From: Alectoria sarmentosa
Taxonomy: Eukaryota > Ascomycota > Lecanoromycetes > Lecanorales > Parmeliaceae
Reading direction: 5' to 3'
NCBI GenBank assembly: GCA_009733775.1
Contig: WOGZ01000136.1
Location: 1-64,000 of the forward strand
DNA length: 64,000 bases
Made by a program: the position numbers and the translations under genes. The notes beneath the pieces were generated by a model, which was not told the origin of the DNA, searched no databases, and saw only the letters and a program-made list of their open reading frames with translations. Of the stretch, positions 41,145-51,450 are shown in pieces (position 1 is the first letter of the stretch; the number at the start of each line of letters is the position of its first letter).

Positions 41145-43566
41145 TCATGTCTGAGTGGTTTCTTGTCCGCCTTCGGCGTTCAGATTTCGCTGTTCCCTTT
41201 CAACCGTCAAAGCTTGTTGTAAAAATGCCAGGAGCTTTTCAAACGAGGGGTACTCATATATCACTTTGGTCGAGATCGGTCCGACATCAGGCCGCAGCTT
41301 CGTAAGGAACTCGTTGATCTCGTTCGTCAGACTAGGTATCTGTAACGAGTCGAGCCCACAGTCGAAGAAATCGGCTTGATCGTTCAAGCCGTGAAGATAC
41401 GTACTTTCTGCAATTGCGTGACGAAGGCCATCCTGCAATCCTTGCAGTGTCCTGGCGGTCTGTTCGTTCGGCGTGAGGCCGTTCGGTGTCCTTGTTTCCT
41501 TACTGTAGGCTTTCTCGGCACCGTTGGCTTGAGCGGTAGGTATGTTATTGAGGTCATCTAGGCTCGATTCGCTGGGTTCGGGCCCACGAATAGGACTTGA
41601 GCCATTGACTCTGATCCCAGTGGCCTTGACTTCTTTGCTTTGCTGAGTGGCTCCAGGGTTCAGCAAGTCGGCCGTCATCCGCACAAGGGCCGGACTTAGG
41701 TGCTGCAAAAGAGCAGCGGGCAGGAGACGATTCAAGGCCTCCTCGATGCGTACATCGAGCCCAGACCCGAAGTCAGAATTAGCGGACAAAGAAGTTAACC
41801 CAGTAGAAGCAGTTATTTCTTTGACCATCGACTTGGCTTGATCAGCCGGCGCTCCAGGCTGTAGTTCACTCTTCCTCTTTAAGGTAGCATATAAGGATCT
41901 GAACTCCTCGGAGTAAAGTTCCAGTGCAGCATAGCGCTGGACGGTACCTTTTGCTGCCAGGAGCAACGGTTTGCCCGGGGTGGTGAACATTATGTAGTTT
42001 TTGAAGATTCGACCATGAGCTGGACAGTCACGATTGGCCTGCATGACAATGGGCCAGATATCATTGAGTAGGTTCTCCTTCTCCTGGGAAGTGCGAACGT
42101 CAACCTTCGGCTGGACCAGGAGGGTCGCTTGGAACTCTCCGTGCCCACCAATAAGCGTTGCTTGAACTGCCGAGTGGGACGAAATCACAGCATCCATCGT
42201 CACAGGATCAAGCTTTTCGGCATTGCTAAAGGCGATGATGTCATCGTTTCTTGCTCGAAAAAGCCAAGAGTCGGGATTTCCCGGGTCGGTAGGGTCGAGC
42301 TCATAAAGATCGCTCGTAGCGTATTCATCGAGGTTCGGAAAGACTGAGAAAACGCCTTGGAACATATCAAGTTCAGAATTCCTCAAGATGACCAGCTCAC
42401 TCAAGCCGTCCCGAGACTGGCGGTACTCATGACCCAGGAACGGACTGAGAGGGAGATGTTGCCAGGCCGTAGCTTTATCGGTAACTTGCACCGGAAGATA
42501 TCCAAGCTCCGTTGCTCCCACCAGCGTCAGAAGTTTCATCTTTGAGGATATGGAGTCTCCAACTTCCTTTGATAGGACTCCACCCACGTAGGCCACAAAC
42601 TCCAATTTCTTAGTCATATTCAATAAATACTCAGAGGTGTTGAAGATGTCGATAATTGTAGATGGTGGTAGAATGCTGCCATCAACATCGCCATACATGT
42701 GGATTGCATTGACCACATCCGCAGTAGGTGGGCCGGGCGGTGGCAAGACACATGTAATGTCAGAAAAGACATTGTAGCCCATTGTGAGAAATAGATTGGC
42801 AGCATGGAAAGGAGGGAAGGCTACGAAAACTCTCTTCCCTGCCAGGAAATTGATCACAGTAGGAGATCCTCCGAGAGAAGGAATTAGCTGGTGGGCATCA
42901 TTGCTAGCAAAGACTCCATGTGTGACGAAGACAGGCTTCGGAAGCCCGGTAGAGCCTGACGTGTGAAGGACTAGGAAGACTTGATCCTTCACCTCGTCAA
43001 AGGCTCCTTGCCATTGGTAGATCTCCACATCCGGGCCATCATCCATAAAGTAGTCTATCTCGGGTACCGAGAGGAATTGTAAGGGTCGGACCGCGAGTAC
43101 TTCCCGAGCAATAGCTGGCGCTCCAGTCGCAAGTAACATGGTTTGACAGTGCGTTGAGTCTAGGAGGGAAAGATTCGCCTCGAGGCTATTTCGATGGGAG
43201 CTTAGAAACGCCTAGCTGGTCCGCATAAGTATCCAACAATTCCATGGAGGGTAGACTCACCACATGGCCTGTCTTAGCAGCTGCGAGCAATACGATGTAG
43301 TATCGATAATCCAAAGGACCAAAATAGAGCACCGTCTTAGATGTCTTGCTCCGGCCGAGCTCGCTTTCCATCCACCAAGAACAGCGGTTGACAGCTCTGG
43401 CAAAAGCACTGTAGCTGATGTTCATAAACCCATCCTCTACACGAGAAGACTTGCATACTGTGATGAGTGTGCGTTGAGGGTCACTAGATGCAATGTCATC
43501 GATGATTTTTGGAATGATTCTTCGACCACAGTCCGGAGGAGCAGCAGAGTGGAGAACCTCCATCAA
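41145..43566 (-). CDS. NRPS-like adenylation-thiolation protein, no terminal domain
   Basis: This protein would activate a carboxylic acid as an acyl-adenylate and load it onto its own carrier arm. Two exons (43566-43261 and 43211-41145) flank a 49-bp intron (GTGAGT...CTAG). Splicing joins AAAKTGHV to AFLSSHRNSLEANLSLL in frame and gives 790 residues. Visible motifs are the ATP-binding loop TSGSTGLPKP (about 186-195), PPFHAANLF (about 235), VGATELG (about 333), the RNDDIIAFSNAEKLDP hinge region (about 423-438) and the AAKGTVQR segment with its likely catalytic Lys (about 523). The carrier-domain attachment site is FDCGLDSLQ, Ser about 724. The family is that of fungal A-T-reductase NRPS-like enzymes, usually about 1,000-1,060 residues. 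Here the protein ends about 65 residues after the carrier Ser with no NAD-binding reductase or thioesterase. Condensation domains are absent. It is transcribed away from the MFS and PLP-enzyme genes, and its substrate is unknown. Confidence 0.92.
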
Positions 43567-44880
43567 GGCGAATCGAGGCTCAGGCGTCCAAGACTTTCTG
43601 GTGAGAAGTGGCTTGATTGAAAGTTTTTTCTACGAGAATCGATCAGAGTTGGATCTGAGAAACGATTTTTTTTTCCAAGCGCTTGGCTGGAAGTGTACTT
43701 TGAAAAGATTGAAAAGTCCCGTGGCCGAGATGATATCTTGCTTGCAGCTCTTGGAATGTCAAGTGATCAGACACAACAGTCGCAGCGTATGTAGGAGTTG
43801 CATGTACGGAAATAATCCCCGGCCCTTGTCAGAGCGAAGGATTAATCAAGCCGGCTTTTCGCTCCCTAGAATGATTGTACGGGGACTAAATCGAATGATC
43901 GCTGAGTATTGCGACTATCACACAGAAAGTGGGAGAGTAATTCCGGGTCTTTGCAAAGCTGGTTACCCCCCCTTGTGGTTCCCGAGCCGTGGCTTGGTGA
44001 ATTTCCAGCACGCTCATTGATCAAATCTCTTTATCAAGCGACCTAGACTGGTTTGGCTGCTCATGAAACATAGCATGGAGACAACCCGCTGTGCAAATGT
44101 AACTGTGCCACATAACGATGATAGGGTGAGTCGAGTCAAGGCACCAAACGGTGCGTTGAGTCGAAGGCAGATCTTACACAAAGCCGCACCGACATGTCAG
44201 CTCAGTTCACCAGGTGAAGTTAGATACATTCTCTCGGGTTGATGGTTGGGATCCTGGAGCAGGGCAGGGCAGGGCCGGCAGGCCAACCTATTCAAAGGTA
44301 TGTAGTGCAGGAATTTGATGTAGATCACCGCAAGACTCACGTCGCCAAGTGCAACCTGGAGCGGATCCTGTAAACCATTGCAGCTCTTTCGTATCTGACG
44401 GTAGGCTACTGAAAAGCGAAGGGGCCATCGCGTTGAAAGCTTCGCAACGATGTAGCTGTGCACGGCATGTACAGATACGAGTTTTCTTTGAAATGGCTCA
44501 CGGTAATGCATTTTCACCACGAAGCGCATGACGGCCGTATGAGTGCTTTGGGCAGTTGTTGCGAGCTTCAAAGATCGTATGGTGAGGTGAGGGGAGGGTT
44601 GTTTAGACCCATACCGTAGGTTCATAGACTCGCTGATGTCGTAGTACTAGTGCAGCCACAAGTGAAGCACGTGAGTCCGGCAAATGAGCCCCGTGGAAGT
44701 ACCTCTGAGTTGACCGATGTTTGGTATGGAATTTCTACGAATCTGGTGGAAGCATGGGACCCATTTCGAAGCCCTTTCGAGTACATTGGCCACCTCCATA
44801 TTTTCTCCTTATGTTGTTTAGACACGATCATTACATAGATATAGCAATCTCATACTACTATTGCTACAAGAAAGGCTTAT

Positions 44881-45099
44881 GCGGCGGCTTCGCCGCCACA
44901 CAAGCGAATTCTTGGTTAGGGTTACGCTTGGCTTCGCCAAGCCTAGCCCTAACAGCCCGCTCGAAGGCTGAGACTTCCAGCCTAAAATTTTCCAAATCCG
45001 AGTTCTAAGAAGTGAGCCGCGACGCTAAGCTCTAGCGTCTTGGCACTCTTTGTAGTTGCTATGGGGATTCTCCCGCCGCTACTAAGCGAGACGGCTCAT
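44881..45099. repeat. Cluster of inverted repeats (foldback hairpins)
   Basis: Four dyads lie within 220 bp. The first is GGCGGC-TTC-GCCGCC at 44883-44897. The second spans 44915-44953, with 18-bp arms starting GTTAGGG and ending CCCTAAC, matching at 16 of 18 positions around a TTC loop inside CTTGGCTTCGCCAAG. The third is GACGCTA...TAGCGTC at 45021-45039. The fourth is an outer pair, GTGAGCCG at 45012-45019 with CGGCTCAT at 45092-45099. Such clustering is unlikely in ordinary promoter DNA and suggests a small foldback or MITE-like insertion, or a structured transcript. Confidence 0.75.
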
Positions 45100-45482
45100 G
45101 TCTTGAATGCACGACAAATTCAGAATTGAGATTTTGATGTTTGTTTACATAAGGAAGCTTGACTCCGTCAGCGAATCAGCATCGAACGGAAAGGCACTAT
45201 AATATAGTATGCAGACTATCCTATCGGCTCCTGGTTATTCCGCTGCGTAGCCTGTTCCCCGCAACAGCAAAGTGTGAAAAGGCCAAGACTTTGTTGTGTA
45301 GTGGTTGTGGTTGCTGTCAAAGAATTTGCTTCGCCCGTAGCCTGCAGGAGCTTTGCAGTTACTCGTGCTAGGATCCCGAGATGTCCGCTCAAATGGTTAC
45401 ATGAGCCCGTCACCCTTATTCGCCGGCGCTGAAAATTGAAAAAACTGCCAATATGCATGACTTTGCGGGCTCCCCGTCGGTC

Positions 45483-45512
45483 GATCATGATACATGATAC
45501 ATGATACATACT
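45483..45512. repeat. ATGATAC short tandem repeat
   Basis: Three to four copies of a 7-8 bp unit (TCATGATACATGATACATGA) lie in the upstream region of the MFS gene. Confidence 0.85.
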
Positions 45513-45885
45513 TCTTCATACGAGTAAGCCCACGCATGCACTATGTCCTCTTTATCAGTGGCAGCTACCCGTCAGAGTATTCGTGCCTTCGTGACCATCG
45601 GACTGGTGTGTGTGTAGGCCTGCCCCGCAAATCAGACGTTGATTTGTTGTGGCAGGCTTAGCTGAGTCCGCCGCCAATCCCCACGTCCAATCTCTCTCAG
45701 CTTATTTGGGTTCATATCTTCCCGGTTGTGCCTTAGATAACAACCGTCAGAGAAAAGAGCCAGGGCTGCAATGTCATCCTATCCCCGCTCCCTCTATACA
45801 AATCACATTTCAATACTCTCGCCCTTCATATGTAGTACCTGTCTATTCTCCGACCCTTATTGAAAGGTTCTGCACAGTATCCTAC

Positions 45886-47267
45886 ATGGTTATGTCTGAT
45901 GAAGAGAAGGCTGTCGCTCCACCCAAGAATGATGACACAGACAGACCTGCAAACAACCTAGTAGAATCACCCCCCAAATCTAAGCCAAGATCCAGCCAGG
46001 CTCCAAATGGGGGCTTCGACGCGTGGCTCCAGGTCGCAGGAGCCTTTGTTCTTTACTTCAACACTTGGTGAGCGTCGTGTCGAAACGACTGTTAAGTGAC
46101 GGGCGCTGACTTCATATCTCACACCAGGGGTGTGATCAATATGTACGGGGTCTTTCAGACATTCTATCAGTCAAACCTCCTCGGACATCAATCTGCCTCC
46201 AACATATCTTGAGTAGGCTCTATTCAAGCTTTTCTGATCTTCCTGGGAGGCGCTGTTGTGGGGCCATTCTTCGATCTCGGCTACCTTCGGCTGCTCCTTT
46301 CGTTGGGGACCTTCAGCACATGTTTTAGTATGATGACGACAAGTGTCTGCAAGACCTACTGGCAGTTTGTTCTCGCACAAGGTGTCTTGGTCGGAATCGG
46401 CTTCGGATGTCTCTTTTTGCCCAGCGTGGCGATAGTGTCTCAATACTTCACCACCAAGAAATCCATCGCTTTTGGCATCGTTTCGACCGGGGGCAGTATC
46501 GGCGAGTCTCGCGAATCTCATACACTCCCAACAAACAAAAAGTACTGACTTGTTCTTCAGGTGCTGTCCTCTACCCCATCATTTTTCGGCAGCTCCAGCC
46601 CCAGATTGGGTTTGGCTGGACGGTCCGCACAATCGCCTTCATCATACTTGTCACGCAGTTGGTCCCGCTACTCGGAATGCGATTGAGAAAGCCATCGTCT
46701 ACGAAAAGGCATGGCTTCCTTGACCTGACTGCATTCAAATCTAAGCCATACCTTTTGTTCTGCATTGGGACATTTTTCGGTTTCATGGGCATCTACGTCA
46801 CCTTCTTCTACATCCAACTTTTCGCATTGGAGAAGACAGCGATCAATGCCAACCTCGCCTCATATCTCCTACCGATCATCTATGCGGCCTCAACAATCGG
46901 AAGACTGAGACCGAACTTCTTTGCCGACAAGACCGGCCCCCTCAACATCCAAGTTCCGTTCGCCTTCATTCTCGCTGTGCTATGCTTCGGCTGGATTGGC
47001 ATCAAAAGCACCGCAGGTAGTATCGTGTTCTCTCTCCTGTACGGATTCTTTGGTGGATCATTCGTATCGCTGCCGGGGGTGACGATCATCAGCCTATCGC
47101 CAAACTTGGCTACAATTGGTATCCAGCTTGGCATGTCATTTTTCATCGCTGGACTGGGCCTGCTAGTCGGCGAACCCATAGCTGGCGCGATCTTGCGAGG
47201 GCATGGCGGTTGGATTGGCTTGCAGGTATGGTGTGGTGTGCTTAATAATTACACATCTTGTGCATAA
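45886..47267 (+). pseudogene. MFS monocarboxylate-type transporter, broken
   Basis: This is a member of the fungal monocarboxylate-permease-like branch of the major facilitator superfamily, expected to be a 12-helix plasma-membrane carrier. ATG 45886 begins MVMSDEEKAVAPP, and a hydrophilic tail precedes the DAWLQVAGAFVLYFNTW helix. Exons are 45886-46067, 46128-46501 and 46561 onward. Intron 1 (60 bp) is GT-AG and joins NTW to GVINMYGVFQTFYQSNLL. Intron 2 (59 bp) has a GC donor (GCGAGT) and joins GGSIG to AVLYPIIFRQLQP. Conserved stretches include AQGVLVGIGFGCLFLPSVAI, NFFADKTGPLNIQVPF and LYGFFGGSFVSLPGV. Two defects stand out: TGA at 46210-46212 where the family has Trp (NIS-stop-VGSIQAF), and loss of the last segment after GGWIGLQVWCGVL, where the frame runs into an AT palindromic tract and stops. 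It probably exported the product of the neighbouring enzymes. It is now non-functional unless the stop is read through or is a sequencing error. Confidence 0.85.
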
Positions 47268-47402
47268 TCAAATTACAATTGATTATGAGAATCAAATAAT
47301 TATAATCATGATTATTCTGATTATGAAAATCCATAATCATAATCAATTAAAAATTAATTATATAATCAATTGTTAATCAATTTTGATTATTTTTCTGACT
47401 AC
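47262..47402. repeat. AT palindromic tract at the MFS 3' end
   Basis: TGATTAT and ATAATCA words alternate many times in about 140 bp (for example AATCATGATTATTCTGATTA), so the tract can fold on itself repeatedly. It sits where the C-terminal codons of the transporter should be. The same vocabulary of words makes up the large array at 49.7-51.4 kb. Confidence 0.75.
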
Positions 47403-47656
47403 AGAGCCTGACTGCATCATTCTGGGTCAGCTCAGGCTGATAAGAGCTGCGCCGCTTATCTCTCGTCACGGAAGCGCATAAATGCTTTTGCATGTGATAT
47501 GCAAAACCGGCGAGTCAGTATTGTCCATCGCTTTTCTCAAATCTTGTGAGTATATATAAATTTGCGGAACGTCCCATTTTCAAAATTGAGATTTGAGTAT
47601 CAGAACGCACAGAATAGTCAATTCGCTTTTACCGCTCCAAGCGGTTAGCTTCGGCC
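47403..47656 (+). promoter_or_regulatory. Upstream region of the PLP-enzyme gene, TATA box
   Basis: TATATATAAA at 47551-47560 lies 97 bp before the chosen ATG (47657), a normal distance for a fungal TATA promoter with a short leader. Nothing else specific was recognised. Confidence 0.45.
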
Positions 47657-49176
47657 ATGGACTATCTATCCCGGAGGGGACATTCCAACGTCGTCGAGAC
47701 TATGGCTCAGCTTCCGAAAGCGATGCTAGAAAGTAACGATGATGATACGGACGTGAGAGGATACCAGGAGCCGATTGATTTGTCCGTGGCGGAGAATTGG
47801 CTCATCAGAGAAGAGGTCCTCGGGATAGGTAAGCTTGCTATTGAAAAGCACTTCGACGGCCAAGTGAGTTTCACGCGTCGTTTTTCATTTTCCCTTTCAA
47901 AAACGCTACTGATGATGCTGATGAGATTTCTTTCCAGCATCTTTCCATGCCTACGGATTTCTGGGGCAATCCTCGCCTTTTAAAGCTCCTTGCCAACCTT
48001 TTCAACCGTTATTTCGCACCCAAGATACCAGTCCGACAAGCTCACATTGCTGTTTCCTCGGGCGCGGCGACATGTCTGGATACGCTTCTTTGGAACATTT
48101 GCGACGAGGGGGACGGTGTATTGATTCCAGCCCCGTATTGGAGTATGTATCTTTCGTAATTGTGGTGCGACCGAAAGCTCAGGCGTGCAGATGGCTATGA
48201 TATCCACTGTCGTAATCGATCCGCCACCAGGCCGATCCTGGTCAGCTGTCCCCGTCTCCAAGATGCTTTTAGTATGGCTCTCATTCCGGCCTTGGAAGAA
48301 ACGTTCGCCTCTTCCAGTTGCACGATCAAGGCCTTGATCCTTACAAATCCGCATAACCCTCTTGGACAGTGCTATCCCAAACGCGTCCTGGAAGAATGTC
48401 TCCGGTTCTGTCAGCGGCGCAACATTCATCTGATCTCCGAGGAGATCTTTGCGCTCAGTACTTTCAATCCCAGTCGAGTCGACTTGCCCGAACCTCGTCG
48501 CTTCGTCTCGATGCTGGCCGTGGATCCGACTGCGCTCGGTTGCGACCCTGGAAGAGTCCATGTTGTATGGAGTATGAGCAAAGACTTCGCCGCTGCGGGT
48601 ATCAAACTGGTCAGAAGCCGCCGCATCCATCACGAAAGACAGACATTGACAAATTCATGACAGGGTTGCACCGTGACTCAAGCTAATCCTGCACTCCGTG
48701 ACGGCCTTGCCATGGCAACCTCAATGAACGTTTCGACCCTTTCGACAGTCTTTGCAAGCGCTCTCCTTTCGTCCGAGTCCTTGCCAGCGCTCGTAAAGCT
48801 GAATTCAGTCCGCTTGGCAGAGGCTTATGATACCCTGACGACCTTCTTCGACCGTCATGGCATCTACTATATCCCTTGCAATGCAGGTCATTTCGTGCTG
48901 GCAAAGCTGGCCCCACAAGCGAGCAGCGGGGATGATGAGGCTGCACTCATAACTCGACTAGGTGAAGCAGGAGTGCTAGTCAGTCCAGGTCGAGCTTATC
49001 ATGTAGGCGAAAACGGCTGGGCGCGAGTCAGCTTCGCGGTGGAAAGGGCGACTCTGAAAGAAGCGATCAGGAGAATGAAGTGTGTGTTACCTTGGGCTCC
49101 GAATTTGCTCCCAGACACACGGCCAGGCAATGACGGGAATGGCTGCGCAAAGTCAAATCTAGAAAGGCTACATTAA
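47657..49176 (+). CDS. ACC-synthase-like PLP enzyme (aminotransferase class I/II)
   Basis: This is a fold-type I PLP-dependent enzyme, related to 1-aminocyclopropane-1-carboxylate synthase and class I aminotransferases. Four exons (47657-47863, 47938-48142, 48191-48609, 48664-49176) give 447 residues, and all three introns restore frame: 74 bp GTGAGT...CAG, 48 bp GTATGT...CAG, 54 bp GTCAGA...CAG. Motifs in order: SVAENWLIREEVLGI (about 43-57), SSGAATCLDTLLWN (about 109-122), NPHNPLGQCYP (190-200), ISEEIFALS (219-227), the PLP-lysine motif WSMSKDF (Lys 268), GIKLGC and GWARVSFA (Arg 398, the likely carboxylate-binding Arg). Length is normal for the family. The Asp and Tyr of the usual SDEIY motif are Glu 221 and Phe 224, and the Arg of the usual GxRxG is Lys 276. 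Related proteins serve as C-S lyases or aminotransferases in fungal metabolite clusters, which fits its neighbours. The reaction cannot be deduced. Confidence 0.9.
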
Positions 49177-49690
49177 ATAGAGATGGGTGTGTGTGCAGAA
49201 CGAGTGCAATTTCCTTGGGCATTCAAATCCCAACACATCACCATGTATCGGTGTCGAGGTTCAAATCCAGATTTGTAAGGCTGCGAGAGCGTAATCGTGA
49301 GCTCGTCCAAAATGCCTTCGGAATTGGGCGCAGAGAATGATGTCAAATGAACCATCTTCGCATCCTAGCAGCACGCAGCTGAGATGTTCCATTGCATCAT
49401 GAGGAACGAGGCACTAAAGTTTGGTGAAACCTTTCAATCCAGGCTGAGGGACCACGACATATCGAGAGATGGGATTATCAAGGCGTCGAAGTAGTGCATA
49501 TCCTTGCGCTTTTAATAAAGTAATACAAAATCCAATCCTGATAAGTGCTCCTATTTGTGAAACCCTTGGCGGGAGCGCAAAACTTGCAACCGCCCCCGCA
49601 ATTTTTTGTTTGAACGACCGCCAAATGCACGCAGAAGATAAAATCGTGATATAACAATAAAATCGTGTAGATTTGAGATCGTGTATAATT
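49177..49690. other. 3' flank, nothing recognised
   Basis: This normal-GC sequence falls off into the AT array. It contains GGTTCAAATCC (49257-49267), which resembles a tRNA B box, but no tRNA body fits around it. Confidence 0.5.
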
Positions 49691-51450
49691 CATTGATCAT
49701 TCAAAGTAAATGTAATCTTTTTAAACCTCGATTTATTTGTCGCTGTTATTGTCACTATATTATAATCGTCGTAATTAAACAATCATCGCAATCGTATAAT
49801 CAAATAATGAGATAATTATTATAACGATCGCAGTTTATTATAATCGTGTAATTATTATAATTTTATAATTAAATAATTAAATAATTATCGCAATCGTGTA
49901 ATTATTGCATTTTTATAATTAAATAATTAAATAATTATTAGGACGTGATAGTTTATAGCGAGGGTATAGCAGATCTTTATAGAATTAAATAGAGCGTATC
50001 GGCCATGAAGCGCGATATTCTCGATTCTTTTGATCTATAACTCAGTGATAGTCGAATCATTTTCACAATAATCGTGTAATCAAATAATTAAATAATTTGA
50101 TAATCGTTATAACGATTATAATTTATTATAATCAAATAATTATTATAATTATATAATTATTATAAACTTGAAGTTAAGTAATTAAATAAATATTATAATT
50201 ATCGCAATTAAATAATTATTGCAATTTTATAATTAAATAATTAAATAATCGTCGTAATTAGATAATTATTATAATCGTATAATTATATAATAAAATAATA
50301 AAATAATCATCGTAATTATCGCAGTTAAATCGTTATTACAATTATATAATCAAATAATCAAATAATTAAATAATTAAATAATTTATAACGATTATAAAAT
50401 ATTATAATCGTGTAATTATTATAATCGTGCAATTAAATAATTAAATAATTATTATAATTATATAATTATTGCAACCTTGCAATTAGATAATTAAAAAGTT
50501 AAATAATTAAGTAATTGTTGCAATCGTGCAATCGAGTAATTAAATAAATAAATAATTAATTAATTAAGTAATTAAATAGTTAAATAGTTAAATAATTATC
50601 GTAATAGTAATTATATAATTGCGATAAACTATAATTGTTATTTGATTATTTAATTATTTAATTATTTGATTATACGATTATAATAATTACATAATTAATA
50701 ATAAATTACGATCGATATAATAATTATCTGATTATTTGATTGCATAATTATAACAATTATTTAATTACGATAATTGCAATAATTATTTAATTATTTAATT
50801 TTAAATTTATAGTGATTAAATAACTGTAGTGTTTATTTGATTGCGACGATTATAATAATTATTTGATTATTTAATTATTTCATTATTCAAGTATTTGATT
50901 ATTTGATAATTTAATTATTTGATTGTATAACTGCGATGATTATACGATTATAGTAATTATTTAACTGCGACGATTGCAATAACTATTTAACTATTTAACT
51001 ATTTAATTATTTAATTATTTAATTATTTAATTATTTAATTATTTAANNNNNNNNNNNNNNNNNNNNNNNNNNNNNNNNNNNNNNNNNNNNNNNNNNNNNN
51101 NNNNNNNNNNNNNNNNNNNNNNNNNNNNNNNNNNNNNNNNNNNNNNNNNNNNNNNNNNNNNNNNNNNNNNNNNNNNNNNNNNTTATTTAATTATTTAATT
51201 ATTTAATTATTTAATTATTTAATTATTTAATTATTTGATTGCACGACTGCGATAATTATATAATTATAATAATTATTTAATTGCGACGATTGCAATAACT
51301 ATTTAATTATTTAATTTTATAATTCTTTGATTGTAAGATTACAATAATTACGTAATTGTAATAATTATCTAATTATAATAAATTGCAATCGTTATAATAT
51401 TTGATTACTTAATTATACGATTATAATAATTATTTATAACGATAGCGATA
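49691..51450. repeat. AT-only array with a switch of strand polarity
   Basis: The left part (to about 50620) repeats words such as AATAATTAAATAATT and CGCAATCGTGTAATTATTAT. From about 50640 the same words appear as reverse complements (ATTATTTAATTATTTAATT, TTTGATTATACGATTATAAT). The turning point is near ATTGCGATAAACTATAATTG. The right part also has two near-identical direct blocks containing GCGACGATTGCAATAACTAT (about 50966 and 51279) on either side of the assembly gap. It is a degenerate satellite with large-scale inverted symmetry. Confidence 0.85.
51047..51182. other. Assembly gap (136 N)
   Basis: There are 136 undetermined bases, flanked on both sides by the same perfect TTAATTATTTAATTATTTAA repeat. 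True length is unknown. Confidence 0.99.

Larger units (their letters stand above)
43567..45885. other. Divergent intergenic region
   Basis: These 2.3 kb separate the start of the NRPS-like gene (leftward) from the start of the MFS gene (rightward), so they should hold both promoters. Open frames such as 43493-44020 (plus) and 44197-44625 (minus) show no known motif, and the first partly overlaps antisense to the NRPS-like first exon. Notable contents are a hairpin cluster (44881-45099) and a short ATGATAC repeat (45483-45512). Confidence 0.6.

Noticed and set aside
43186..43260. Frameshift between the two NRPS-like reading frames
   Set aside because: A 49-bp GTGAGT...CTAG intron (43212-43260) joins the frames exactly, so a break is not needed.
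43493..44020. 175-codon plus-strand open frame
   Set aside because: Its start overlaps antisense to the first exon of the NRPS-like gene, and the rest has no recognisable motif.
44915..44953. Interstitial telomere repeat
   Set aside because: Only one TTAGGG and one CCCTAA occur, as the two arms of a hairpin. No tandem array exists.
48610..48672. Frameshift in the PLP-enzyme gene
   Set aside because: A 54-bp GTCAGA...CAG intron (48610-48663) joins GIKL to GCTVTQ in frame at the position expected for the family.
49220..49300. Possible tRNA around GGTTCAAATCC
   Set aside because: A B-box-like word is present, but there is no A box, anticodon arm or acceptor stem at the right spacing on the plus strand.
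49691..51450. CRISPR array
   Set aside because: The repeats are short degenerate AT words without constant spacing or unique spacers, and the genome is fungal.
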